A stretch of DNA of 64,000 nucleotides, taken from positions 3,410,001-3,474,000 of the forward strand of contig CP073042.1 of NCBI GenBank assembly GCA_018114805.1, written 5' to 3'. The first letter of the stretch is position 1. Each line of letters begins with the position of its first letter. Origin of the DNA: Candidatus Streptomyces philanthi (GTDB lineage Bacteria > Actinomycetota > Actinomycetes > Streptomycetales > Streptomycetaceae). A model generated the notes under the pieces. That model saw only the letters and a list, made by a program, of their open reading frames with translations. It had not been told where the DNA came from and did no database searches. Positions 29,891-38,485 of this stretch are shown piece after piece. The position numbers and the translations under genes are program-made.

Positions 29891-30240
29891 GGTTTTCCCG
29901 AGGAGAGGCGAGCGGAACGCAACAGACGCGCGAGCGTATGGAGCGGTTCGACGCCGTTGCTGCCGAACGGCGGTAATCGACCGGATGTGGTTGGTGTGGC
30001 TGGTAGCCGGCCGTTCGTGGGCGTTGGGGGCTGTGAGCCGGCTTGCTGCTGGTTGCCCCGCCGGGTGGGTGGGGTGCCGGATGGGCTACGCCGATGCCCC
30101 TACGCCCCTGTGTCAGTACCGATAGCGGGTGGGTGGGTGTGCGTTCGCGAGGTTGGGGCGCGGACCTGATCAGGGTGCCGGGCTGGCGGCGCTACAGGCC
30201 CAGCCGTTCGGGCGCGGCTGGGGGCCGGGGGCCGCACACG
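29891..30240. other. Intergenic stretch left of the integrated element
   Basis: About 350 bases between the start of the PASTA/Excalibur gene and the terminator hairpin. It holds that gene's promoter; no gene is seen on either strand. Confidence 0.4.
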
Positions 30241-30276
30241 TCGAAGGGCCCCACCGCAAGCGGTGGGGCCCTTCGA
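30241..30276. terminator. Perfect 17-bp hairpin just outside attL
   Basis: TCGAAGGGCCCCACCGC and GCGGTGGGGCCCTTCGA pair perfectly around AA. It lies 24 bases left of the att-like sequence and would insulate the chromosome from the element. Confidence 0.7.
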
Positions 30277-30300
30277 CAACGTGCCCGGTGAGAGCACTGG

Positions 30301-30360
30301 CGGGGGATACCAGATTGGAACTCGTGAGGGGTTGCCACCGACACGCTTTCCAACTGTCCG
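30301..30360. other. attL: degenerate copy of the tRNA-Ser 3' half
   Basis: These 60 bases match 44822-44881, inside the tRNA-Ser gene, at 52 positions. GAACTCGTGAGGGGTTGCC (19 bases) and ACACGCTTTCCAA (13 bases) are unbroken. No full tRNA can fold here. This is the left attachment site of the element. Confidence 0.75.
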
Positions 30361-30450
30361 CGCGGCCGTCCGGGGGTGTTCATGGGGGTTCAAACGGCAG
30401 GTGAGACGGGGCGCGCGTACGGCGCTGAACGGTGGCGGCCATCGGCGCAC

Positions 30451-30470
30451 TGGACAAAGACACAGGACAA
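30451..30470. other. Left copy of a 20-bp direct repeat flanking att (integrase arm-site candidate)
   Basis: TGGACAAAGACACAGGACAA matches the right-end sequence at 44727-44746 at 19 of 20 positions in the same orientation. Each contains two GGACAA units 13 bases apart. In the excised circle the two copies would flank the att core, as the arm-type integrase sites of pSAM2-like elements do. Confidence 0.55.
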
Positions 30471-30589
30471 CGAACGGTGCTGAACGGAGCAGGGGAGACA
30501 AGGTCATCGGACGCTCGCATGGGACGTGGGAAGCTGGAGACTGTGAGGCGCCACCGGGACGCCGGCGAGGTCGAGGAAGGGGAGGCCAC

Positions 30590-31042
30590 GTGCCGCAGGG
30601 CAGTCCGCGAGGTACGTACCTGGAGGTCTCGGAATCTCTCCGCGAGAAGATCAGGAAAGGCGAGATCACTGAGGCGCTGCCGTCTCAGTCGGCACTTGTG
30701 AGCCAGTACACCGTGAGCCGCAGCACCATCGAGCGGGCGCTTGCCGCGCTCAAGGCTCAGGGCGTCATCGAGTCGGTACAGGGTGCCGGGTGGTTCGTCG
30801 TGGGGACCGGTGACCGTCGACCGTTGGTCGAGAAGGTGACCGACCTGTTGAGGGCTGACGGGGTCAGCGTCGGCGACCGCTTCCCCACCGAGAAGGAGCT
30901 GTGCGAACGGTTCGGAGCGTCGCGGACTGCCGTGCGTTCGGCCATCGCGCAGATGGAGGGGCAAGGGCTCATCGGCAAGGGAGCCGCGCGAGGGCGGGAA
31001 GTGCGTGCGTTGCCGGCCGGACGGGGGACTCAGACGGTATGA
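30590..31042 (+). CDS. GntR-type regulator with two winged-helix domains (KorSA-like)
   Basis: 150 residues from GTG 30590, with AAGGGGAGG 4 bases upstream. It holds two GntR winged helices in a row: TYLEVSESLREKIRKGEITE with SRSTIERALAALKAQGVIES, and VEKVTDLLRADGVSVGDRFP with RFGASRTAVRSAIAQMEGQG. There is no effector domain. This matches the AICE repressors of the KorSA group, which control transfer and replication. Its stop overlaps the next start (ATGA). Confidence 0.8.
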   Translation: MPQGSPRGTYLEVSESLREKIRKGEITEALPSQSALVSQYTVSRSTIERALAALKAQGVIESVQGAGWFVVGTGDRRPLVEKVTDLLRADGVSVGDRFPTEKELCERFGASRTAVRSAIAQMEGQGLIGKGAARGREVRALPAGRGTQTV

Positions 31043-31941
31043 TGACGACTGAGCGCACCGAATTCGATGCAGACGCGGCGGCGACCATTCTGCGTAAGGC
31101 GTGCGAGGTTGCCGAAGTGGACCCGGACGGAATTGAGATGTTGCGATTCGGGGACCATGCGGTATTCCGAATTGACGGCGGCCGGATCGTATCGCGCGTA
31201 GGTCGTAGCCCTGATCGCCTTCCCTCCGTGCAAAGGGAAGTGGCTGTAGCGGAATGGCTTGCGGCCGAGGGATACCCGGCGGCACGTCTCGTCACGGCGG
31301 CCGAACAGCCGGTCGTTATTCAGGGGCACCCGGTTACGTTCTGGGAAGGGCTCGCCGACGGGGAAACTTTCGCGAGTACGGGCGAGATGGGTGAACTGCT
31401 GCGGCGACTTCATCGATTGGAGTCGCCGACTTTCTCTCTCCCGCCTCTTCGGCCTTTCGATAAGGTCATGCAGCGTCTGAATCGTGCGGCCATTCTGGTA
31501 ACGACCCGCGCTTTCCTCCGGTCCATGGCAGATGATTTGGAGGGTGAGTACGGCCGTCTCCGGTTCGCACTTCCGGCCGGGCACCTGCATGGTGACTTCA
31601 ACGTGGGCAACGTCCTGCGTGATGCGGCTGGGCACCCCAAGGTTATCGACCTAGACGGGTTCGTCACGGGCCCCCGAGAGTGGGACCTGATGCAGACCGC
31701 TATGTACTACCACAGCTTCGGTTGGCACACAGAAGCCGAGTACGCTGATTTCGTCGCCGGATACGGGTTCGATTTGCGGGAATGGTCTGGGTATTCCGTC
31801 CTACGGAGCATCCGTGAACTTTTGATGGTCATGTGGCTTTCACAGAATGCCGCTACCGACCCGCGTGCGGCGGAGGAAGTTGAGAAGATGGTGGAAACCC
31901 TGCGATCGGGTGGCTCTCGCCGAGACTGGGCACCTTTCTAG
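31039..31941 (+). CDS. Aminoglycoside phosphotransferase/choline kinase-fold protein
   Basis: 300 residues, intact. The catalytic loop HLHGDFNVGNVLRD (HxDxxxxN) and the metal motif KVIDLDGFVTGPREWDL (IDxD) are present, so the kinase should be active. The N-terminal lobe carries HAVFRIDGGRIVSRVGRSPD. Base composition is lower in GC than the surrounding genes, which suggests foreign origin. It is coupled to the GntR gene. It may phosphorylate a small metabolite or antibiotic; such a cargo kinase is common in Streptomyces elements, but the substrate cannot be inferred. Confidence 0.8.
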   Translation: MMTTERTEFDADAAATILRKACEVAEVDPDGIEMLRFGDHAVFRIDGGRIVSRVGRSPDRLPSVQREVAVAEWLAAEGYPAARLVTAAEQPVVIQGHPVTFWEGLADGETFASTGEMGELLRRLHRLESPTFSLPPLRPFDKVMQRLNRAAILVTTRAFLRSMADDLEGEYGRLRFALPAGHLHGDFNVGNVLRDAAGHPKVIDLDGFVTGPREWDLMQTAMYYHSFGWHTEAEYADFVAGYGFDLREWSGYSVLRSIRELLMVMWLSQNAATDPRAAEEVEKMVETLRSGGSRRDWAPF

Positions 31942-31946
31942 ATGCG

Positions 31947-33320
31947 TTAACCGACCTGTTGCCAGAGGCGGAATCCACGGGCTTGTTCCTCGAATGCAAG
32001 GAACTCCGTGGCCCGCCTCATTCCGGGGGTTACGCGCCCCTGGAACTCCCGCACGTACTGAACGCAACGTGCGGACTTCAGGCCCTCGCCGAGTTTCAGC
32101 GCGTTCAACGCGATGCTGAATCCTTGACCGATCTCACCCTGATTGATGTAAGCTTCAGCCTGAACCATCGTTGCGAAGAAATCGCTTCGGTTGTTCAGGC
32201 CGTCACCAAAGATGGAGCCGGCACCCCGCTCCTTGGCCTCTGCGGAGCGACCCAGGTCACGGAAGCAGTGGCCTATCTCGGTTGCAAGCTCCACTTCGTC
32301 GAAGTACGCGATGTAGGGCGGATCACTGTCCGGGGTCCGCAGGCCAAACATGCGTTCCGCCTCCGCTAGGGCGAGGTCACAGCCTCGTTCATCTCCGAGA
32401 CGGGCGAGGGCCCGCGCCTCCATGGCGCGGAACTGTGCCCCCATCGTCGGCCCGAGGACGCCGGCGGGACCTGTGTACGCCGCACGGGCGAGCGTCGCGG
32501 CGTCCTGGTATCGCCCAAGGAACGTCGCCTGATGGCTCATCGCCGACAGGATACTTCCGCCGAGAAGCCTGTCACCGGCTGCTTGCGTCATGCGGAGAGC
32601 CTGGATGAGGTACCGCTGAGTGATGCCGTGCAAGCCGCTGTCATACGACATCCAGCCGGCGAGTAGCAGCGCTTCGGCCACGGCCGAGTGCAGTTCCTTG
32701 TCCACGGCGTTGGAGTACTTCCCGTCAAGCATCGGGCGGACGTCCGTGTGCAGGTACTGAATCAGTGCCCGCCGTGCGTGGCCGCCGCCGAACTTGCCGT
32801 CAAGCATGCTGAACGCGTCGGCCGTCGAGCGGATCATCTCCACGTCCACGGCGCCGACCGCACGGTTGCCGGCCCGCGCGAGTTCGCCGTCCGGAGGGGC
32901 GACAATCCAGCGCAGGGAAGCGGCGTTCCATGCCGCAGAGTCCGGCTGTGCTCGCACCAACGTCTGAGCGTCAGCCAGATCGGCCCGCCAGAGGTCGGAC
33001 ACGGTCTTGGCTGTCGTCTCCGGCTTGTCCGCGAACTCAAGTCCCAGGTCCGGCTGTACGGCGGACACCGCCGCGTTGCCCATCCCGATGTCGTCAATGG
33101 TGAGTTGGCGTCCCAGCTTGCGCCCGATGGCGTCGGCAATGAACTGAGGCATGTTGCCCCGCGGTATGGAGCCCTTGAGCCACCTCGTGACGTACGTGTG
33201 GTCACAGGTGATGACCTCGCCCGATCGGCTGGCAGCGGCGACCACCGCGCGAGCAAGCGACTTGTGCGAGAGGTCGGCTTCCTGCATGAGCGCAGTCAGT
33301 CTGGCGTTCTGGTCTGCCAT
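31947..33320 (-). CDS. XRE-like regulator with TPR-type C-terminal part
   Basis: 457 residues from ATG 33320. The N-terminal domain resembles an HTH region (LMQEADLSHKSLARAVVAAA, CDHTYVTRWLKGSIPRGNMP). The remainder is helical with repeat-like blocks, for example LLLAGWMSYDSGLHGITQRY, DAATLARAAYTGPAGVLGPT and AEAYINQGEIGQGFSIALNA, typical of Streptomyces peptide-sensing or XRE/TPR regulators. It converges with the phosphotransferase gene and is divergent from the transfer operon, so it probably regulates element genes. Confidence 0.75.
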   Translation of the reverse strand: MADQNARLTALMQEADLSHKSLARAVVAAASRSGEVITCDHTYVTRWLKGSIPRGNMPQFIADAIGRKLGRQLTIDDIGMGNAAVSAVQPDLGLEFADKPETTAKTVSDLWRADLADAQTLVRAQPDSAAWNAASLRWIVAPPDGELARAGNRAVGAVDVEMIRSTADAFSMLDGKFGGGHARRALIQYLHTDVRPMLDGKYSNAVDKELHSAVAEALLLAGWMSYDSGLHGITQRYLIQALRMTQAAGDRLLGGSILSAMSHQATFLGRYQDAATLARAAYTGPAGVLGPTMGAQFRAMEARALARLGDERGCDLALAEAERMFGLRTPDSDPPYIAYFDEVELATEIGHCFRDLGRSAEAKERGAGSIFGDGLNNRSDFFATMVQAEAYINQGEIGQGFSIALNALKLGEGLKSARCVQYVREFQGRVTPGMRRATEFLAFEEQARGFRLWQQVG

Positions 33321-33409
33321 CGAACCCCCAGAGAACGGCCGTAGTGCCAGCTTGACCCAACGTGACTCTACGCAGGTCAAGGCCGGGGTGTAGAGGGGGC
33401 CGCGTAGGA

Positions 33410-33435
33410 GTGCACGAGTGCACCCCCAAGTGCAC
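33410..33435. promoter_or_regulatory. Cluster of three GTGCAC palindromes
   Basis: GTGCAC occurs at 33410-33415, 33418-33423 and 33430-33435, about 90 bases upstream of the XRE-like gene start and facing the transfer operon. Spaced repeated palindromes suggest an operator for the XRE-like or GntR regulator. Confidence 0.4.
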
Positions 33436-33643
33436 GCTCCCGAAGTTGCCCCCGGTTGGCGACAGTTGAACCACCACCGCACGGGAAGAGCCGGCAGCCC
33501 CGAGTCGAAAGCAACGGGGTTGACGGCGCGGAATCCTTCTGACAACATGAGTGGTAGGTAATACACACAACGCATTCAGGTGTGTGCGCCGACCGTGCAG
33601 CGCCCGGAGGAAAGCCCGCAGGGGTGACTACGAAGGAAGCGCC

Positions 33644-33697
33644 GGTTCCTTGAGAACTCAACAGAGTGCTTTGAGATCGACGGGGCTTGACCCCGTC
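33644..33697 (+). promoter_or_regulatory. rrn-leader-like sequence ahead of the transfer operon
   Basis: TTCCTTGAGAACTCAACAGA followed by GTGCTTTGAGATCGACG closely resembles, from memory, the leader that precedes Streptomyces 16S rRNA genes (TTTGAGAACTCAACAGCGTG). It is followed by a small perfect hairpin GACGGGG-CTTGA-CCCCGTC at 33679-33697. It lies about 200 bases upstream of the first transfer-operon gene and could act in antitermination or as a promoter leader. Confidence 0.45.
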
Positions 33698-33810
33698 TCC
33701 GTGACGGCCGGGTGACGACCTTCGGCCCCGGTATCCAGCCGTGAGGGCGCGGAATCGACTTCCGCCCGGGGCCACTTGGCTCGCCGCGACGTGCCGCATT
33801 GGCCTCATCT

Positions 33811-33854
33811 CCGGACGCGGCGGCACTCCCGGACAGGACAGCCCGCCGCGCCGG
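33811..33854 (+). ncRNA. Conserved-loop hairpin, copy 1 (candidate cis-acting RNA)
   Basis: Stem CCGGACGCGGCGG / CCGCCGCGCCGG (one bulged A) closes the 19-nt loop CACTCCCGGACAGGACAGC. Copies 2 and 3 are at 40002-40047 and 43390-43432. A short tail with ATTCCCGAC and an AAGGAG ribosome site leads to the start codon at 33891. Confidence 0.6.
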
Positions 33855-33890
33855 ATCTCCCATTCCCGACGTATCAAGGAGAGATCCATC

Positions 33891-34193
33891 ATGCGAATGC
33901 GTATGCGCACTTTCGTCGCCTGCCAGGAAGCGCACGGCGACATCGAGTTCGCGGAACTGGCGCTCGGTATCGACGTCGACCTGTTCCGGGGCCCGCTGGA
34001 GTTCGAGACGGACGACGCTCGTGCCGCCCGCGAGGACGCGGCCCGTGACGTCCTCGCCGACCTGCGGGCGGAGGCGGAGGCCGGTGACGAGATCGCCGGT
34101 TGGGACGCCCTGTACGCCGACGCACTGACCCGTACGGTGCCGTTCCTCCGTGCCGCTCGCGGCTACCGGCCGGGGACGGGGGAAGCGGCATGA
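33891..34193 (+). CDS. Small acidic protein heading the AICE transfer operon
   Basis: 100 residues from ATG 33891 with AAGGAGAG upstream. It is strongly acidic (LFRGPLEFETDDARAAREDA, DVLADLRAEAEAGDEIAGW). No domain is recognised. It follows the conserved hairpin and overlaps the next gene by four bases (ATGA). Such small leading genes are common in AICE transfer operons. Confidence 0.7.
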   Translation: MRMRMRTFVACQEAHGDIEFAELALGIDVDLFRGPLEFETDDARAAREDAARDVLADLRAEAEAGDEIAGWDALYADALTRTVPFLRAARGYRPGTGEAA

Positions 34194-34639
34194 GCGTCGC
34201 GACGCAGAACCTGACGGCCGCGCACTCCGAGGTGAAGGCGGAGATTGCGCGGACCGACGCCAAGACGGCGCTGTTGTTGGCGTTCGTCGGTGCGGTGCTC
34301 GCCGGCGCGTGGACGGTCGCCCGTGACCTGCCGTTGAACGTCCCGGCGTACGTCGCGGGCGGGTTGGGGCTGGCGCTGCTGATCGGGGCGGCGGGTCTGC
34401 TGCTGCGGTCGGTGCGCCCGAACCTGGGTGGGCGGCATGGCTTCCCGCTGTGGGTCACGCTCACCCCCGAGCAGATCACCGACACCGCCGCGTCCCGGGA
34501 CCTCGCCGCCGACATCGCGGCCCTGTCCCGGCTTGCGGTCGCCAAGTTCACCTGCCTGCGCCGCGCGGTCGACCTGACGTGCGCGGGCGGCGCGCTGCTC
34601 ATCCTGTCCGTCGTATTCGCCCTGGGTGGTGCCGCATGA
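34190..34639 (+). CDS. PycTM/Pycsar-effector-like membrane protein
   Basis: 149 residues, overlapping its neighbours by four bases on both sides. It starts with an amphipathic stretch TAAHSEVKAEIARTDAKTAL, followed by two membrane segments (LLAFVGAVLAGAWTVA; YVAGGLGLALLIGAAGLLLR), a soluble loop TLTPEQITDTAASRDLAADI and a third helix CAGGALLILSVVFALGG. This layout matches the Pycsar effector (PycTM) family, whose founding members disrupt membranes in response to cyclic nucleotides. In AICEs the relatives lie in transfer operons, so a spread role is the alternative. No cyclase gene lies inside the element. Confidence 0.6.
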   Translation: MSVATQNLTAAHSEVKAEIARTDAKTALLLAFVGAVLAGAWTVARDLPLNVPAYVAGGLGLALLIGAAGLLLRSVRPNLGGRHGFPLWVTLTPEQITDTAASRDLAADIAALSRLAVAKFTCLRRAVDLTCAGGALLILSVVFALGGAA

Positions 34640-35779
34640 GCGACACCCGCAAGCCCCTGACGAAGCTTCAGACCGGTGTCCTGACGGCCGCGTTCGTGCC
34701 CATGCTCGCCACGGGCGTGGTCGGTGGGATCGCCACGTACAGCAACATCGGGCACGCCTACGGCACCGGCACCGCGCTCGGTGCGCTCTGTGCTGGCGAG
34801 GGCGCTACCGCCGTGCTCGCCCGGGTCCTGTTGGGCCTGACCATGCTGGGACAGTCCTCGCCGCGCGTGGTCCGGATCGGGCTGTGGGCGCTGCCGGCCG
34901 CCGCCGCCGTCATGGGCGCCACGGCTGCACCGGATTCAGGACGCACCGTGATCTATGCCCTGACCCCCATGGGCATGTCGGTGTCGGCGGAGGGCATGGC
35001 GTTCCTCGCCCGCCGGATCGTCGTCTACACCGACGGCCGCGACGCGGAGAACGAGCGGCGTACCGCCGACATCGTGCAGGCCCTCGCTTACCACCGTGCC
35101 CGTGCCGCCCATCACCCGGTCAACCGCGTACGGAAGCGGTCCGATCGGGCGTCGTGGCGTCTGGCCCGCAAAGTCGGGGTCGGGGACGCGGCACTCGGAT
35201 CGAGGCTGTTGGATGTCCAGCGCGACCGGATCACCGATGGTGCGGATGCCGCCCTCGCGTCGATGTTCGGCGGCACCGCCCCCGCCCTCGCCCCGATTCC
35301 CGCCATGGACGCGAATGCGGAGGAATCCACCGAGGCCATGAGGAATCGGTCTACGGCTGACCTGCGGGAATCGACCCCGGCGCCGTCGGTGGTGCTGACG
35401 CGGCTTTCGGTGCCCGATCCGGTGCCGGTCGACTTGGTGAAGCCGACTCTCCCGCTCAAGCCCATGCCCGCGATCGCCCCGGCGGTCGACCCGGTCAAGG
35501 CCGATCCTACGCCGACCGGACGTCGGGCGGTGGCGGCCGACTCCCCCCCGATCCCGTCGGGCGACCGGCCGGGTTCCGGCGGTGGCGCGGTCGCCCCGGC
35601 CGAAGCGCACGACCGAACAGTTGCTCGCTGAGGCCCGCACCGCTACGGCCGACTGGCCCGCCGACCGGATCACGGCGGAGGGCATCCGCCGCACGGTCCA
35701 CACCTCGCCGGCGAACGCGCGGATGCTGCGGGACACGATCCTTGCCGAACGCGGCAAGGGCGGCGGTAAGGCCGCGTGA
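34636..35779 (+). CDS. SpdB-type spread/DUF2637-like membrane protein; frameshift near the C-terminus
   Basis: ATG 34636 overlaps the previous stop. The first 140 residues contain about four membrane helices (GVLTAAFVPMLATGVVGGIA, RIGLWALPAAAAVMGATAA). A soluble helical region and a long Pro-rich linker follow. Near 35590, in GGTGGCGCGG, the frame must change to reach the conserved C-terminal HTH-like tail TEQLLAEARTATADWPADRI, TAEGIRRTVHTSPANARMLR and the stop at 35779, which overlaps the next start. Without the change the protein ends at 35631. Spd proteins help the plasmid form spread through mycelium. Confidence 0.7.
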
Positions 35780-36159
35780 AGCGGCTGACCCTCGCCGACT
35801 GTTTCGACCCGACCGGGGAGCGCTTCGGCATCCCCACCTTCCCGTGGCGGTGCGCACCCAACGACTTCGCCACTCGCCGCCAACTGCGCAGTCGGGGACT
35901 GCGGCCGGGCGGTCAGGACATCGCGGCGCAGATCCTGCGCCCGCGTCGCCGTCGGGAGCCGCTGACCGCGTACCTGTACCGGGTCGACCTCGCCCGGCCG
36001 GTGCGTCCGATGACGCCGGGCCGCTGGCGTGCGCACGAAGCGATGATGCCCGCCCGCCGCCGCTGCCCCGAGTGCGGCGCGGATGCCGGATACGTCATCC
36101 CGCCCACGCTCGGAACCTGCGTGACCTGCGCCTATCCCGAGGAACAGCGCGCTGCATGA
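35776..36159 (+). CDS. RRQRL-motif zinc-binding protein
   Basis: 127 residues from GTG 35776, overlapping upstream and downstream genes by four bases. It contains FATRRQLRSRGLRPGGQDIA, the RRQ(R)L block named in this AICE family, and a C-terminal zinc site CPECGADAGY...CVTCAY. It is found beside Tra genes in Streptomyces elements; the exact role is unknown. Confidence 0.75.
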   Translation: MKRLTLADCFDPTGERFGIPTFPWRCAPNDFATRRQLRSRGLRPGGQDIAAQILRPRRRREPLTAYLYRVDLARPVRPMTPGRWRAHEAMMPARRRCPECGADAGYVIPPTLGTCVTCAYPEEQRAA

Positions 36160-36239
36160 ATCTCACGGGCCCGGCCGCCCACCTCCTACAGCGCCGGCCG
36201 GGCCCGCCCTCCTCACACCCGAAAGTGGAAGAACCCTCA

Positions 36240-38384
36240 GTGAAGCACCCTGACGACGACAACGAACTCTTCAACCGGCTGGAAGCCGAGATGACGGCCA
36301 ACCCCGGGGCCGATGTGGTCGACCTCGACAAGGCCCGCGCTGCGCGTGAGTCGACCCCGACTGGCCCGGCATCGGACGACCCGACCACGGCCGTCATGGT
36401 CGACCGTCCCGCCCCGACCGCGACTGGTCCAGGCTACCTGGGTCGGCTGGCCGCAGCCAAGCGCCGGGACGTGGTCCCGGTCTGGCTGCGGTCGACCGCC
36501 GAACTGCGTACGGCCGCCGCATGGGTGGCCCGCCACTACGCCCATTCGGTCGGCTATCACGCGCTGCGCTCCCCGATCTACGCCGCTCACCTGACTCTGC
36601 AAGCCCCGGCTGGGGCCGCGAAGTTCGTGGGCGGCACGATGCGGTGGGTGGCCGACCGCGATGGCAAACCGGTCCGCCTCGCCGCCGTGCGGCGCGAGGA
36701 CGTGGCGGAGTACCTGAAGCTGTCGCGGCAGCGTGACGGCCGGGTCCGGCTGCGGGTCCTGGTCACCGTGCTCGCCATCTACGTCCTCGCCCCCAACTGG
36801 CTTCAAGCGCTGTCGGTCGGCGCGGTCGTGCTGGCGCTCGGCTACGCCGGCCGCAAGGAGGATGACCCGGTCATCCACAGGGCGGTGGAACTGCCCACGG
36901 CATCCAAGCTCACTAGTGACATCGTGCTGCGGGCGCTCGGCTCCCTCGGCATCCCAGCGATCAACCAGGCGCAGGGCAAGGGCCGGGACGGGTTCGAGTT
37001 CACCGCCCCGATCACGCGTGACGGCCCCGGTTGGCGTGCGGAGGGCAACCTCCCCTTCGGCGTCACGGTCACGGACATCATCGAGCGCCGCGAACGCCTC
37101 GCGTCCGGTCTGCGCTGCCCGCTGGGCTGCGTGTGGCCGGAGGCGGTGCCCAACGAGCACACCGGCCACCTGGTGCTGTGGGTCGGCGATCAGGACATGT
37201 CCAAGGCCAAGAAGCCCGTATGGCCGCTGCTTAAGTCCGGCAGCGTGGAACTGTTCAAGCCGATCGCGTTCGGCACCGACCAGCGCGGGCGCTGGGTTGA
37301 GATCACGCTCATGTACATCGCGGCCGTCATCAGCGCGATCCCGCGCATGGGCAAGACGTTCCTTCTGCGTCTGCTGCTGCTCATCGCGGCGTTGGACCCG
37401 CGCGCTGAGCTGCACACCTACGACCTCAAGGGCACCGGCGACCTTGACCCGGTCGGCAACGCCGTGAGCCACCGGCACCGTGCCGGGGACGAAGAGGAGG
37501 ACATCGAGTACGCGGTGCGGGACCTGCGCGCCCTGCGCGAGGAACTGCGGCGCCGCGCGAAAATGATCCGCTCACTGCCCCGGGACATCTGTCCCGAGTC
37601 CAAGGTGACGTCCGAGCTGGCGAACAAGACGTCGCTGGGACTGCACCCGATCGTGGTCGGGGTGGATGAGTGCCAGGTCTGGTTCGAGCACGACAAGTAC
37701 GGCAAGGAACTCGAAGAGATCTGCACTGACCTGGTCAAACGCGGTCCGGCGACCGGGATCGTGCTGCTTCTGGCCACGCAGCGCCCGGACGCGAAGGCGC
37801 TGCCCACGGGCATCAGCGCGAACGCGTCGGCCCGGTTCTGCCTGAAGGTCATGGGCCAGTTGGAAAACGACATGGTGCTCGGTACGTCCGCCTACAAGCG
37901 GGGTGTGCGCGCCACCATGTTCAGTTGGGCTGACAAGGGCATTCACTACTTCGTCGGCGAGGGCTCGGACGCCCGCATCGTCGGTTCCGTGTACGTGGAC
38001 GCCCCGGCCGCCGAAGCCATCGGCGCCCGCGCCCGCAAGGCTCGCGAACTGGCCGGCACGCTGTCCGGCTACGCGCTCGGGGAAGAGCCGGAGGCGGACG
38101 AGAGCGCGGCGTATGACCTGCTGCGTGACATCCTCGCCGTCGTCCCGGCAGACGAGCCCAAGGTGTGGTCCGAAACCGTCGTCGCCCGCCTCGCCGAACT
38201 GCGGCCGGAGGTCTACGACGGCTGGGACCCTGAAGGACTCGCCGCCGTCCTCAAGCCGCACGGCGTCCCCACCATCCAGGTGGGCCCCCGGGTCAATGGC
38301 AAGGTCGTCAACCGGCGCGGCATCGACCGCTCGCACATCGTCACGGCGATTGCGGAGCGTGACGGAAACCAGGACGCGGGCTGA
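36240..38384 (+). CDS. FtsK/SpoIIIE-family DNA translocase (TraB/TraSA-like transfer protein)
   Basis: 714 residues from GTG 36240; an in-frame ATG at 36156 that overlaps the previous stop is the alternative start. A membrane segment lies near residue 175 (VRLRVLVTVLAIYVLAPNWL). The motor domain has a Walker A region ISAIPRMGKTFLLRLLL and Walker B region HPIVVGVDECQVWFEH, then VLLLATQRPDAKALPTGISA. The first residue of the Walker A loop is Ser where Gly is usual in this family (GAIPRMGKT). A C-terminal winged helix follows (YDGWDPEGLAAVLKPHGVPT). It moves double-stranded DNA between cells as a hexamer. Confidence 0.88.
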   Translation: MKHPDDDNELFNRLEAEMTANPGADVVDLDKARAARESTPTGPASDDPTTAVMVDRPAPTATGPGYLGRLAAAKRRDVVPVWLRSTAELRTAAAWVARHYAHSVGYHALRSPIYAAHLTLQAPAGAAKFVGGTMRWVADRDGKPVRLAAVRREDVAEYLKLSRQRDGRVRLRVLVTVLAIYVLAPNWLQALSVGAVVLALGYAGRKEDDPVIHRAVELPTASKLTSDIVLRALGSLGIPAINQAQGKGRDGFEFTAPITRDGPGWRAEGNLPFGVTVTDIIERRERLASGLRCPLGCVWPEAVPNEHTGHLVLWVGDQDMSKAKKPVWPLLKSGSVELFKPIAFGTDQRGRWVEITLMYIAAVISAIPRMGKTFLLRLLLLIAALDPRAELHTYDLKGTGDLDPVGNAVSHRHRAGDEEEDIEYAVRDLRALREELRRRAKMIRSLPRDICPESKVTSELANKTSLGLHPIVVGVDECQVWFEHDKYGKELEEICTDLVKRGPATGIVLLLATQRPDAKALPTGISANASARFCLKVMGQLENDMVLGTSAYKRGVRATMFSWADKGIHYFVGEGSDARIVGSVYVDAPAAEAIGARARKARELAGTLSGYALGEEPEADESAAYDLLRDILAVVPADEPKVWSETVVARLAELRPEVYDGWDPEGLAAVLKPHGVPTIQVGPRVNGKVVNRRGIDRSHIVTAIAERDGNQDAG

Positions 38385-38485
38385 CGCTCCGGGGCCGCTA
38401 GCGCCCCAAATCCGGCCTGATCAGGCTGCTAGCGGATAGCGGCCCACCTGCGGAAACCCCTGAAAGCCGCCCCGGAGGGGCCCTG

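Noticed and set aside
30451..30480. Vestige of a second integrase gene at the left end
   Set aside because: Similarity is limited to the 20-bp repeat; a binding site explains it better than a gene remnant.
38390..38445. Hairpin after the Tra gene as the transfer locus (clt)
   Set aside because: GGGCCGCTA/TAGCGGCCC can pair, but no 8-bp direct repeats of TraB-recognition type are seen; a simple terminator is as likely.
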